Both the position numbers and the translations under genes were made by a program. Under the pieces are notes generated by a model that searched no databases, had not been told where the DNA came from, and worked only from the letters and a program-made list of their open reading frames with translations. A stretch of DNA of 41,218 bases, from the NCBI RefSeq assembly GCF_000337595.1, contig NZ_AOIL01000032.1, positions 51,174-92,391 on the forward strand, in the 5' to 3' direction. Of this stretch, positions 17,870 through 27,319 are shown in pieces. This stretch comes from Natrialba taiwanensis DSM 12281 (GTDB lineage: Archaea; Halobacteriota; Halobacteria; Halobacteriales; Natrialbaceae). The number at the start of each line of letters is the position of its first letter. Positions within the stretch are counted from its first letter, which is position 1.

Positions 17870-18054
17870 TATAAGAACTCGTGAAAACGCTACGCACTAC
17901 GGATCAGGTGGGTAACAGAGTAATGTGTCCTGATTGGTCGTTCAATGCGGACCATTCAACCCAATCTCTCGGCTGAACGTGCGGGGATGACCGGTTCGCT
18001 CCCGAATTCTGTTGGATGATGTCTCACTATATCTATATATATGGAACAAGAGTC

Positions 18055-18062
18055 AACTATAT
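18055..18062 (+). promoter_or_regulatory. TATA box of the aminotransferase gene
   Basis: ACTATATG lies 26-33 bases before the ATG at 18088, the spacing of a haloarchaeal leaderless promoter. A second AT-rich run (TATATCTATATATATGG, about 18029-18044) lies just upstream. Confidence 0.5.
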
Positions 18063-18087
18063 GTGGGATGCGTGAGATAGTTTTGAT

Positions 18088-19461
18088 ATGCCTATCGGTC
18101 CAGCAATCGACGACCTACACTTCAGTGACGAACCCACTGTCGACGACGTTCCCGGTCCTCGATCAACCGACCTGTTGGAGCGCCAGCGCGAGGTCGATAG
18201 CAATGCCGTTGCGTATCCGCGCCGGATCCCCATCGCACTGGATGAAGCACGCGGTGCGACGGTCCGTGACGCCGACGGGAATACGTTCCTCGACTTCTTC
18301 GCCGGCATCGGCGTATTGAACGTCGGCCACTCCAACCCCTACGTTCTCGATGGCGTCAAAGACCAGTTGGACGCCGTCACCCACACGATCGACTTTCCGA
18401 CGGAAGCGCGGGTTGACCTCATCGATAAACTGCGCGAAATCGCCCCCGGTGGACTTCAGGGGTCGAGCAACGTCGTCTTCGGCGGCCCGAGCGGGAGCGA
18501 CGCCATCGAGGGCTCGATCAAACTCGCAAAACAGCACACCGGTCGCCACGGCTTGCTGGCGTTCGAAGGGGCCTACCACGGGACGACTGCCGGCGCGCTC
18601 AGCCTCACCGCCGCCAGGAAGTACAAGACCGACTACAGCCCGTTGCTCGCCGATGCCGTTCACGTGCCCTACCCGGACACGGCTACCGGGACGGACGGCG
18701 ATAGCGAGGCCGTCTCCTGTTCCCGGGCACTCGACGCCGTCAAACGGAAATTCGAGGACCCGTACGGCGGTCACGAATCCCCCGCCGGCATCTGGGTCGA
18801 ACCGATCCAGGGCGAGGGCGGTATCAACGTCCCCCCGGCCGAGTTCTTGGGCGGCCTCCGGGACATCGCCGACGACAACGATGCGCTGTTGATCGTCGAC
18901 GAAATCCAGACCGGGCTCGGGCGCACCGGCGAGTGGTTCGCGTCCGACCATTTCGACGTCACCCCCGACGCGATCACGATGGCCAAGGCCCTCGGTGGCT
19001 CCGGACTCCCGATCGGTGCGATGCTCTATCACGAAGACTTCGACACGTGGGGCCCCGGCGGCCACGTCGGTACCTTCCGCGGTAACGCGCCCGCGATGGT
19101 CGGCGGTATTCGCGCCATCGAATACATTCAGGAACACGATCTCCTCTCGCACGCGACCGATCTCGGCGAGTTCATCCGCGGCCGATTCGCGGAACTCGCC
19201 GAGACGACGCCCGAAATTGCCGCCGTTCGCGGGAAGGGTCTGTTCATCGGCGTCGAACTCGTCGACGACGATGGCAGTCCCGCCGATGAACTCGTCAAAG
19301 CGGTCCAGACGAACTGTTACGAGAACGGCGTACTGGTGTGGAGTGCGGGGCGTCACGGGAACGTTTTGCGATTGATTCCGCCGCTGGTGCTCACCCGGCG
19401 ACAGGCCGAGGTCGGAACGGAGATCATCTGTGAGGCGATCGAGGAATGCACCCGAGGATAG
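18088..19461 (+). CDS. class-III pyridoxal-phosphate aminotransferase
   Basis: The 457-residue enzyme moves an amino group from an omega-amino acid or diamine to a keto acid. It carries the class-III features: DGNTFLDFFAGIGVLNVGHSN, the PLP-phosphate site GPSGSDAIEGSIKLAK, AYHGTTAGALSL, EPIQGEGGINVPP, VDEIQTGLGRTGEWF, and the Schiff-base lysine Lys300 in TMAKALGGSGLPIGA. The family includes acetylornithine, 4-aminobutyrate, lysine and diaminobutyrate aminotransferases. It has no ectoine or arginine genes beside it, so the substrate cannot be fixed. The ATG at 18088 has a TATA box about 30 bases upstream. An SDR gene follows 59 bases later on the same strand. Confidence 0.93.
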   Translation: MPIGPAIDDLHFSDEPTVDDVPGPRSTDLLERQREVDSNAVAYPRRIPIALDEARGATVRDADGNTFLDFFAGIGVLNVGHSNPYVLDGVKDQLDAVTHTIDFPTEARVDLIDKLREIAPGGLQGSSNVVFGGPSGSDAIEGSIKLAKQHTGRHGLLAFEGAYHGTTAGALSLTAARKYKTDYSPLLADAVHVPYPDTATGTDGDSEAVSCSRALDAVKRKFEDPYGGHESPAGIWVEPIQGEGGINVPPAEFLGGLRDIADDNDALLIVDEIQTGLGRTGEWFASDHFDVTPDAITMAKALGGSGLPIGAMLYHEDFDTWGPGGHVGTFRGNAPAMVGGIRAIEYIQEHDLLSHATDLGEFIRGRFAELAETTPEIAAVRGKGLFIGVELVDDDGSPADELVKAVQTNCYENGVLVWSAGRHGNVLRLIPPLVLTRRQAEVGTEIICEAIEECTRG

Positions 19462-19520
19462 CGTACATTCATCACCACCGGTAGAATAGTTATCCCGGAC
19501 GCGAAACGGACGGGATACAA

Positions 19521-20279
19521 TTGTCTGAGAGTAATAGAGTCGTTGTCGTTACCGGTGCGAACGAGGGTATTGGCTATCACATGCTCACGTCGCTGGTCGC
19601 CGACGGCTACCGGGTCGCTGGGCTGGACAGTACCGTTGCAAATCTCGAATCGCTCCAGGAAACCGAACCGAAGCGCGTCCGGTACTACGAATGTGACGTG
19701 ACGAACCTGGACGACGTACAGGACGCCGTTTCCGGCGTCATCGAGACGTGGGATCGAATCGATATTCTCGTAAACAACGCCGGGATCTCCAACTTTGCTC
19801 CGTTTGGCGAGCTGGCGATGGAGCAGACGCGCCGTGAATTCGAGGTGAACTTCTTCGGATACATGCGGATGATTCGGGCGGTACTCCCACATATGCGGGA
19901 TCGCGGTGACGGTATCATCCACAACATGGGGTCCGGGACGGGCGATGTCGGTCATCCCGGGCTGTCCGGATATGCCGCCACGAAGGGAGCGATCAAGGCG
20001 TTCGTTCGTTCACTACGGCTTGAACTGCACCACACCGGCGTCTCGTGTACCCTGATGGTGCCACCGACGACGAATACGCAGATGGTGGCCGGGCTTGAAT
20101 ACCCGTTGTGGATGACGTCCGAACCCGAGGCGGTCGGTCGCAAGTTGGCCAGTCACGTCGAATCGACGCAACCGGTGATCACGCCCGACCGAAAAACAAG
20201 GCTCGGCCTCACACTCATCGACTGGTTCCCATCACTCTGGCGAAAGATCACGGACCGATTCGTTGAGTCCCCTGACTAG
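19521..20279 (+). CDS. short-chain dehydrogenase/reductase
   Basis: The 252-residue NAD(P)-dependent oxidoreductase has a Rossmann fold with VVVVTGANEGIGYHM at residues 7-21, the NNAG motif (ILVNNAGISNF), and the catalytic pair Tyr151/Lys155 in SGYAATKGAIKAF, with serine in GSGTGDVG before it. It appears to start at a TTG (19521), since the glycine-rich motif begins almost at once and no ATG precedes it. The aminotransferase ends 59 bases upstream, so the two may be co-transcribed. The substrate is unknown. Confidence 0.9.
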   Translation: MSESNRVVVVTGANEGIGYHMLTSLVADGYRVAGLDSTVANLESLQETEPKRVRYYECDVTNLDDVQDAVSGVIETWDRIDILVNNAGISNFAPFGELAMEQTRREFEVNFFGYMRMIRAVLPHMRDRGDGIIHNMGSGTGDVGHPGLSGYAATKGAIKAFVRSLRLELHHTGVSCTLMVPPTTNTQMVAGLEYPLWMTSEPEAVGRKLASHVESTQPVITPDRKTRLGLTLIDWFPSLWRKITDRFVESPD

Positions 20280-20579
20280 CTATTTTTCTGTCTCTTTCGG
20301 CCTGGTTTCCACGCCAGGGGTGTGACTCCGCTCTTCTCCTGCGTTGTGGGGTGTGTGATTTCACCCTCCATCCGATCACGGAACGTCGACGATTGGATAC
20401 CAATGGGCATATCTAGACAAAATTGGTAATTCAAATATCCGTTAATTATATCACTCCGTTCGTGATTCCCTCCGAGTGTGATCACGCAGTGTGAAATAAC
20501 ACCAAGAAATCAATAAAATCCGGAGAGACGTGAGATCCGCGTTGTGTGGCAATTACTGGGGTTCAAGAGACACATCTAC
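20280..20579. other. intergenic region upstream of the large protease
   Basis: About 300 bases without a recognisable gene. The right half is AT-rich (AAATTGGTAATTCAAATATCCGTTAATTATATCAC region, around 20420-20455, and AAATCAATAAAATCC near 20505) and should contain the promoter of the protease gene. Confidence 0.45.
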
Positions 20580-23500
20580 ATGACAGACATACGAGAACGG
20601 TTCATGGCTGTGCTGCTCTCCGTGCTGCTGGTGCTTTCGCTCGTCGCGATCGCCGGTGCCGGACTGGCAGGCAGTGCAGTCGCAACAGAGGGAATCGAAA
20701 CGCAATCAACCGATACATCGGCCGCCCCTGCAACGGTCGATCCCGCACTCGACAATGCAGAGGGGACCGAGGAAGTCTACATCATCCTCGATCAGTACGA
20801 CGGTGAACTCGGCGACGACCGCGAGCAGGCGATCGCCCGCCTCAAGGAGTTCGCGGCGGAGTCACAGGCCACCGTGACGGCGGATTTAGACACTCTGTCC
20901 GGCGTCGAGGTGATAAACACCTACTGGATCACGAACGCCGTCCGCGCCGAAGTCGATACGACCGCCGTCGACACGGCTGAACTCGCGTCGATCGAGGGCG
21001 TGCGGACGATTCAGCTCAAGCCGGAATACCAGGTGACGGAGCCGGTTAACCAGTCCGCCGCCGACGCAACTCCCGACGCGGACGAGTTCACCTACGGCCT
21101 CGAGCAGGTCAATGCGTCCGAGACGTGGAACGACTTCGGCACGCAGGGCGAGGATGTCAAGGTCGCAGTGCTCGACACTGGCTTCGATGTCAGTCACCCG
21201 GACCTCGACCTCTATACCGAGGATGCGGACGATCCGACGTATCCGGGCGGCTGGGTCGAGATCGGCCCGGACGGTGAGCCGGTCGAGGGCTCCGAGCCGC
21301 ATGATACGCACTATCACGGAACGCACGTCGGCGGTACGGTCGGTGCCGATGCGCCGACCGACGGCGAGACGCCCGCGTACGGCGTCGCTCCGAACGTCGA
21401 CTTGCAGCACGCACTCGTGTTGCCCGGCGGGTCGGGAGCCGACTCGGACACGCTCGCCGGCTTCGAGTACGTCATCGAAGACATGGACACCGACGTCGTC
21501 AGCATGAGCTTCGGCGCGGGCTGTGGCCTCTTCGGTCCGGTCTACGACGACGCCTGGATTCCGGCGATTCAGAACGCTAACGACGCCGGCGTCGTGGCGG
21601 TTACCTCGGCCGGCAACTCCGGCGAGGGCTGTGTCGGTTCGCCAGCGAACATCTACGACTCGTTCGGTATTGGTGCCTCCGACGAGGACGGCAACATCGC
21701 CGACTTCTCGAGCGGCGACACGATCGCGGGCGACAACTGGGACGAACCGGATCCGGAGTGGCCCGACGAGTGGATCAAACCGGACGTCTCCGCACCCGGT
21801 GCGGACGTGCTGAGCGCCGCACCCGGCGGCGAGTACGACACGCTCTCGGGCACGTCGATGGCCGCCCCGCACACGTCGGGCGTCATCGCGCTCATGCTCG
21901 GGGCAAACGACGATCTCACCGCCGAGGAGGTTCAGTCGACGCTCGAAGAAACCGCCTGGAAACCCGACGACGCACCCGACGAGAAAGACGTTCGCTACGG
22001 CCACGGCATCATCGACGCCCATGCGGCCGTCGACGAGGTCGCCGCAGGCGCGCTCGAGTACGAACTCGGCGACGTCGACCAGGACGAGTCACTCACCGTG
22101 CAGGACGTGCAGCTGACACAGCAGTACCTGCAGGATATGGAGCCCGAGCCGTTCGCCCAGGGACTCGCTGATTTGGACCGTGACGGCGAGGTCACCACGA
22201 CCGACCTGAACCTGCTCCAGCAGAAGGTTCAGGGCACTCTCACAGAGGGTGAGATCACGATTTCCGGCCTCGACGTTCCCGACGAGGTCGACCAGGGCGA
22301 GACACTCGAGGTCACCGTCGACCTCGAAAACCCCGGCGACGAAGGGGCAGTACAGGAACTCAACCTCTCCCTGAACGACACGAGTGATGAACCGGTCGCA
22401 ACCGAAGTCGTCGACATGGCCGCACCCGGCGTCGACGATCCGATCGACCACCCGGCCGAGACGACGATCACGGTCGAACTCGACACCGCGGCCATGGACG
22501 GCGATACATACACCCTTACGGTCACGAGCGAGGACGACGACGCGTCCGCCGAGTTCACCGTCCGGGCCTCGAACTTCGAGGTCACGTCCCTCGACGCGCC
22601 GGCCGAAGCCGACCGCGGCGAGGAGATTACCGTCAACGCGACGGTCGAAAACACGGGGAACGTCGATGATACCCAATCCGTCGAGTACCGGTTCGACGAC
22701 CTGGACGACGCGCTCCTCGCACAGAACGTCACGCTCGCGCCCGGCGACGACGCGACGGTCTCCTTCGAAGCCGACACGGCGAACGTTTCGGCGGGGACCT
22801 ACGAGCACGGCGTCTTCACCGAGGATGACGCGGCGACGGACACGATCGATATCCACGAAGCGTTCTTCAGCGTCGACATCACCGACGCGCCGGCCGAACT
22901 CGCGCCCGGCGAGTCCTACAACGTCAGCGCCGTCGTCGAGAACACCGGCGGCGCACCGGGCGACCAGGAGGTCGTCTACGAACTCGGCGAGGGCGACGTC
23001 GCTGTCGTCGACGTTGCTGCGGATACCTCGCAGGGCGAGGCTGTCGCTAGCGTGTTAGACGACCGGCTCAACAACGACACCTACACGGTCGATGTCGTCA
23101 CTGCGGATACGCTGCTCGACGCGATGGACGACTACGATACGTTCGTCATCCAGCGCTTCGGCAGCGACACGATCGCGTCGGACTTCCTCGACGAACTCGA
23201 GGAGACCCAGAGCGCGGTCTACCTCGACTCGCACCAGGGCGGCACGGCGGAGACCTACGCTGACGGCGTCTTCCGTCTCAACAACGTCCGCGAAGATCCC
23301 GCGGAGCGCGACTCCGAGGGACTCGGCACGTCGAGCGATCCCGTCACGATCGACATCGACCAGGATCACGCCGTCTTCGCCGGCGTCGGCGAGCCCGGTG
23401 ACACCGTCGAGATGTACACCGGGACCACGACCTGGGGAAGCTGGTTCGACAACTACAGCGGCACGACGCTCGCGACCGCCGACTATGGCGGCGACTACGC

Positions 23501-25634
23501 CGGTCCGTCTGTCGCCGTCAGCGACGACGGCAGCGAAGTCTTGCTCACCGCCACCGGTCGCGACTACTTCACCAACGAACCGGACTTCACCGACGAGGCG
23601 AACCAGTTGCTGACAAACGCCGTCGAGTTCGCCACGACCGGCGGCGTGACGGCCGAGGCCGAGACGGTCGACAATACGACCCTCGTCTCCCTGGAGCCGG
23701 GAGAGAGCGAGCAGGTACCGTTCTCGGATACCGTGCCCGCTGACGCCGAGGCGGGCGATGCGAGCCACATCGTGGCCAGCGCGGACGAACAGGACTTCGT
23801 CTCGGTCACGATCGACGACGGCCCGAACTGGGCCGTCAAGGGAACGGTCGCCGACGCTGCGACCGACGAGCCGATCGCAAACGCCAGCGTCGAACTCGAA
23901 GCTGGAAACGAGACCTACACGAACGTGACCGACGCCGACGGACAGTACGGGCTCGCAAACGTCCCCGCGGGCGAACACGAGCTCACGGTCACGGCCGAGA
24001 ACTACACAGATCGGACCGTCTCCGTCGACGTACCGGAAAACGAGACGGTCACGAAAGACATCGCCCTCGACACGCTGTCGGGAACGATCAGCGGCGAGGT
24101 CACGGCGAGTGACGACGGCAAACCCGTCGAAAACGTCACGGTCGTCGCCGAGAACGGCGACGGCGAGGTCTATGAGACGACGACCGACGAGAACGGCACG
24201 TACGAACTCGACGGCGTCTCGGCCGGCACGTACGTCGTCGATGTCGCCGACACGCCGCCGGGCTTCGAACCTGAGGAGGTCATCACCGTTGCGCCTGGCG
24301 AGCACGTCGACGGCGTCGACTTCGAGATCGACCGCACCGCCGGCTCGATCGAGGGCTACGTCACGAACGCCGCCGGTATTCCGATCGCAGAAGCGAACGT
24401 CGTCGACGCCGACAACGGCGCGTTCAACGCGACCACGAACGAGAGCGGCTACTACGAAATCACGAACGTCACGCCCGGCACGAACGCGCTCCGAGCGACC
24501 GCCGACGGCTACGACGACTCGAACGTCGAGTTCGTCGAGGTCGAGACCGGCGAGACGACGATCGCCAACCTCACCCTCGGCACCTACTTCGAGGTCGGCG
24601 ACCTCGCAGCACCCGACACCGCCGCGCCTGGTGAAAATATCACCGTCAACGCGACGGTCACCAACACCGGCGACCAGACGGACACCCGTACGGTGTTCTA
24701 CTTCCCGCCGGGCACCGACTTCGGTCCCGACGTGATCGACACCCAGAACGGACTGTCCGAGACGGTCACGCTCAACGGCGGCGAATCGACGACGGTCGAG
24801 TTCACCTACGAGATTCCTGCCGGCGACGAGCCGGGCGAGTACGAACACGGCATCTCGGCCGACGAGGTCGAGTCGACGACGATTACGATCGACGGCGACG
24901 ACGGCGGCGACGCAACCTTCGACGTGAGTGAACTCGACGCGCCCGCGACGGCCGGTCCGGGCGAGACCGTGTCGGCCAATGCCACGGTCGAGAACACGGG
25001 CGACGCCGCCGGTACGCAGAACGTGACGTACGCATTCGACAACGAAACCGTCGCCGAGACGACCGTCTCGCTCGACGCGAACGAGACGGCGATGCTCGAG
25101 TTCACCGCCGACCTTCCAGACGCCGAGGGAACGTACGAGCACGTCGTCGCCTCGGCAAACGCGTCGGCGACCGCACAGACGACCGTCGAGAACGACAGCG
25201 AGCCGGACCCGGCGTACTTCGAAGTCACCGAACTCGCCGGGCCGGATGTCGTCGACTCCGGCGACGAACTGACGATCAACGCGACGATCACCAACACCGG
25301 CGACGAACTCGACGAACAGGACGTGTTCCTGTTCTGGGACACCACGGCGGCCGAGATCGATCTCGAAGACGGCGATCGATCGGCCGACGAACGCCGCGAG
25401 GCCGGCGTCGACTCGATGGCGACGATTGAACTCGACGGCGGCGAATCGGAAACGGTGTCGCTCACCTACGCGGTCGAGAACGACACCGAACCGGGTACCT
25501 ACCAGTACACGGTCTCAACGCTGCAGGAGATGGTCGACGGCGAGGTTACTGTGGAAGCGTCCGATGATGTCTCGATCCTGCCGGTCCGCGGCGGGCACGG
25601 AATGCAGTCCGTTGGAACCGCGCTGCTCGGCTGA
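20580..25634 (+). CDS. large secreted subtilisin-like serine protease with dockerin-like, CARDB and carboxypeptidase-regulatory domains
   Basis: This 1,684-residue exported protease begins with a hydrophobic signal (MAVLLSVLLVLSLVAIAGAG). An inhibitor-I9-like propeptide follows (~55-145), then a peptidase S8 domain with Asp199 (VAVLDTGFDVSH), His249 (HGTHVGG), Asn346 (SAGNSGEG) and Ser426 (SGTSMAAPH). A dockerin-like pair of calcium loops (GDVDQDESLTVQDVQ and LADLDRDGEVTTTDL, ~497-554) comes next. The tail has two CARDB domains, a third CARDB split by a ~215-residue insert (about 805-1020), three carboxypeptidase-regulatory repeats (~1083-1334) and three more CARDB domains. The C-terminus ends GMQSVGTALLG with no PGF sorting motif or anchor helix. 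A GTG at 20544 is also in frame; the ATG at 20580 is chosen for the signal peptide. Confidence 0.93.
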   Translation: MTDIRERFMAVLLSVLLVLSLVAIAGAGLAGSAVATEGIETQSTDTSAAPATVDPALDNAEGTEEVYIILDQYDGELGDDREQAIARLKEFAAESQATVTADLDTLSGVEVINTYWITNAVRAEVDTTAVDTAELASIEGVRTIQLKPEYQVTEPVNQSAADATPDADEFTYGLEQVNASETWNDFGTQGEDVKVAVLDTGFDVSHPDLDLYTEDADDPTYPGGWVEIGPDGEPVEGSEPHDTHYHGTHVGGTVGADAPTDGETPAYGVAPNVDLQHALVLPGGSGADSDTLAGFEYVIEDMDTDVVSMSFGAGCGLFGPVYDDAWIPAIQNANDAGVVAVTSAGNSGEGCVGSPANIYDSFGIGASDEDGNIADFSSGDTIAGDNWDEPDPEWPDEWIKPDVSAPGADVLSAAPGGEYDTLSGTSMAAPHTSGVIALMLGANDDLTAEEVQSTLEETAWKPDDAPDEKDVRYGHGIIDAHAAVDEVAAGALEYELGDVDQDESLTVQDVQLTQQYLQDMEPEPFAQGLADLDRDGEVTTTDLNLLQQKVQGTLTEGEITISGLDVPDEVDQGETLEVTVDLENPGDEGAVQELNLSLNDTSDEPVATEVVDMAAPGVDDPIDHPAETTITVELDTAAMDGDTYTLTVTSEDDDASAEFTVRASNFEVTSLDAPAEADRGEEITVNATVENTGNVDDTQSVEYRFDDLDDALLAQNVTLAPGDDATVSFEADTANVSAGTYEHGVFTEDDAATDTIDIHEAFFSVDITDAPAELAPGESYNVSAVVENTGGAPGDQEVVYELGEGDVAVVDVAADTSQGEAVASVLDDRLNNDTYTVDVVTADTLLDAMDDYDTFVIQRFGSDTIASDFLDELEETQSAVYLDSHQGGTAETYADGVFRLNNVREDPAERDSEGLGTSSDPVTIDIDQDHAVFAGVGEPGDTVEMYTGTTTWGSWFDNYSGTTLATADYGGDYAGPSVAVSDDGSEVLLTATGRDYFTNEPDFTDEANQLLTNAVEFATTGGVTAEAETVDNTTLVSLEPGESEQVPFSDTVPADAEAGDASHIVASADEQDFVSVTIDDGPNWAVKGTVADAATDEPIANASVELEAGNETYTNVTDADGQYGLANVPAGEHELTVTAENYTDRTVSVDVPENETVTKDIALDTLSGTISGEVTASDDGKPVENVTVVAENGDGEVYETTTDENGTYELDGVSAGTYVVDVADTPPGFEPEEVITVAPGEHVDGVDFEIDRTAGSIEGYVTNAAGIPIAEANVVDADNGAFNATTNESGYYEITNVTPGTNALRATADGYDDSNVEFVEVETGETTIANLTLGTYFEVGDLAAPDTAAPGENITVNATVTNTGDQTDTRTVFYFPPGTDFGPDVIDTQNGLSETVTLNGGESTTVEFTYEIPAGDEPGEYEHGISADEVESTTITIDGDDGGDATFDVSELDAPATAGPGETVSANATVENTGDAAGTQNVTYAFDNETVAETTVSLDANETAMLEFTADLPDAEGTYEHVVASANASATAQTTVENDSEPDPAYFEVTELAGPDVVDSGDELTINATITNTGDELDEQDVFLFWDTTAAEIDLEDGDRSADERREAGVDSMATIELDGGESETVSLTYAVENDTEPGTYQYTVSTLQEMVDGEVTVEASDDVSILPVRGGHGMQSVGTALLG

Positions 25635-26128
25635 GCGGTTCTGATACACCACTCACGACGCCGATTTTTTCGAGGGGTATGGCGGATCGGTAGCTCCATC
25701 CGGCTGTGAAACACCGTTCGTATGGGCGATTCCGTTCAAAATCTGCATACTGCAGCCGTGCATTCGTCTTTAGCTACGAGAAGAACCGCAGTACAGCAGT
25801 AGCTCATCGCGTATTCTTCTCGAGAGAAATGGGGTGGGAATAGATGTGTCCAACAGTGACTCCATTTATGAATAATTAATAATGTGTTGTGGGTAGTGTG
25901 AAACGGGTGCATGCTGTGCCCAATCCTCTTGAGATATCTTCTTCACCGTGACTGTATGGATTTCTTGTTAATTGTATAATTGGAGACATTCACTATATAT
26001 AGTAATTAACTACTAGATGATAGTCGATATTTTTGTTATTTCACTATTTTAGGAGTATAATAATGCATTTTGTTATAAAGATTTAAGTCTCATAGCAGTT
26101 GACCTATTCTTGGAATGAATCTCCGCCG
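25635..26128. other. AT-rich intergenic region before the poly-gamma-glutamate operon
   Basis: About 490 bases with no gene I can support. A six-T run at 25665-25670 after the protease stop could be its terminator. From about 25860 the base composition drops sharply in GC (ATAATTAATAATG, TATATATAGTAATTAAC), ending in TTATAAAGATTTAAG at 26072-26086, a likely promoter. The change in composition marks the edge of a lower-GC block. Confidence 0.55.
26072..26086 (+). promoter_or_regulatory. probable promoter of the poly-gamma-glutamate operon
   Basis: TTATAAAGATTTAAG lies about 27 bases before the TTG at 26099 and 43-57 bases before the ATG at 26129. It is the best TATA-like sequence ahead of the operon. 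Confidence 0.45.
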
Positions 26129-27319
26129 ATGCAGCAAATGCAGATTTTGGAAGGTGACCGAGTTATGATTGCTGCCGCATTAGTCATGATCGTTGGTCTC
26201 GCCATCGGGGCTGTCGTAACTCATATGACTGGACTTCGGTTAGGTGGTGTGATTGTAGCACCGCTACTCGCAGTCTACTCTCTTTACTCCTTTGTTGCAC
26301 TCCCGATGTTTCTCATTAGCGGGGCCATCGCGTACTGTCTCGTTGGGATCATACGAGCACGCACGCTTATCTACGGGCGGCAGTTGCTACTCACAAGTCT
26401 TGTCGTTGGAGCAATCACGCCAATCACTGCCCACGTGATCATTAGCTCGTGGTCTCTCGGAATTTCAGAGATGGCGTTCTTCGGCGCGGTTCTCCCCGGT
26501 ATCACGGCCTACAACTACCACAAACTCGAGCCGGAAGACCGCTGGTCTGACCTGGCATTGAGCGGTGGATTGGTTGCCGGTCTCATCGTCTTCGGTGCGG
26601 CGATTGTGAATCCTACGGTCGCCACGCAATTGGGGTCGGGATTAACCTCTGTGCTGTTCACTCCTGGATCAGACATTGCAGCGTTCCGCAACGCTATCCA
26701 GGGAGTTCCGTCGTCAGGGGGCGTTGTCGGCCAGATATGGCTGATCGTTCTACTCGGGTTTGGCCTACTGATCTCCGAGGCAGCGCACTCTCGGTGGGGC
26801 GTTCGGCTGGGTGGGTTAGTTGCTGTCCCACTCCTCGCCACCATGGCACTCACGAACGCGTGGACCGTCGGAGTGTACGTAATTGTGCTGTCAGCCACCT
26901 TTACAGCCATCACGGCCATCAACAGACTCACACTCATCTACGGCCGGGCGCTGTTGAACCTCGGACTTATCGTTTCGATGATGTCCGGGATACTCATCGC
27001 GTCAGCCACAACTACGGTTTCAGGATTCACGTTATTCTTCGTGGTTCTGCTCTCCGGGGTTGGGGCCTATAATTTTCACCGAGTCGCACCTGCCGAACGA
27101 TTCGAATCGCTCAGTCTGTCGGCAGGACTATTCGCGAGTCTACTGGTCGGTGTTAGACTATTCATCGACCCGACAGCTGATGGCCTCTTAGCTGATCCAT
27201 CAGTACCTGAAATCTCAGTAATCGTCAGCGTACTCGTGCTCGCAGCCTATTGCGTATGGACGCTTGAACAGCGCCGTATGACCGTTGCGAAACACCACGC
27301 TAGGGGGGTATCTGCATGA
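26129..27319 (+). CDS. PgsC/CapC-like poly-gamma-glutamate synthesis membrane protein (duplicated)
   Basis: The protein (396 residues) resembles PgsC/CapC, the membrane subunit of poly-gamma-glutamate synthase. Characteristic stretches are LRLGGVIVAPLLAVYSL and ARTLIYGRQLLL. Both recur in the second half as VRLGGLVAVPLLATMAL and NRLTLIYGRALLNL. PgsC of Bacillus is about 150 residues, so this looks like two PgsC units fused, each with its own conserved AYN(Y/F)H(K/R) loop (TAYNYHKLEPEDRW and GAYNFHRVAPAERF). There are roughly ten to twelve membrane helices. A TTG at 26099 and the ATG at 26165 are alternative starts. The stop overlaps the PgsB start by four bases (ATGA). Confidence 0.75.
   Translation: MQQMQILEGDRVMIAAALVMIVGLAIGAVVTHMTGLRLGGVIVAPLLAVYSLYSFVALPMFLISGAIAYCLVGIIRARTLIYGRQLLLTSLVVGAITPITAHVIISSWSLGISEMAFFGAVLPGITAYNYHKLEPEDRWSDLALSGGLVAGLIVFGAAIVNPTVATQLGSGLTSVLFTPGSDIAAFRNAIQGVPSSGGVVGQIWLIVLLGFGLLISEAAHSRWGVRLGGLVAVPLLATMALTNAWTVGVYVIVLSATFTAITAINRLTLIYGRALLNLGLIVSMMSGILIASATTTVSGFTLFFVVLLSGVGAYNFHRVAPAERFESLSLSAGLFASLLVGVRLFIDPTADGLLADPSVPEISVIVSVLVLAAYCVWTLEQRRMTVAKHHARGVSA

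Noticed and set aside
18163-19356. A 397-codon minus-strand frame
   Set aside because: Exact shadow of the class-III aminotransferase.
20886-22022. A 378-codon minus-strand frame
   Set aside because: Antisense to the S8 catalytic domain of the protease; no family resemblance.
23055-25142. A 695-codon open frame on the minus strand
   Set aside because: It lies wholly opposite the protease gene, consists of repeated Arg/Val/Asp-rich sequence typical of antisense reading of GC-rich DNA, and matches no family.
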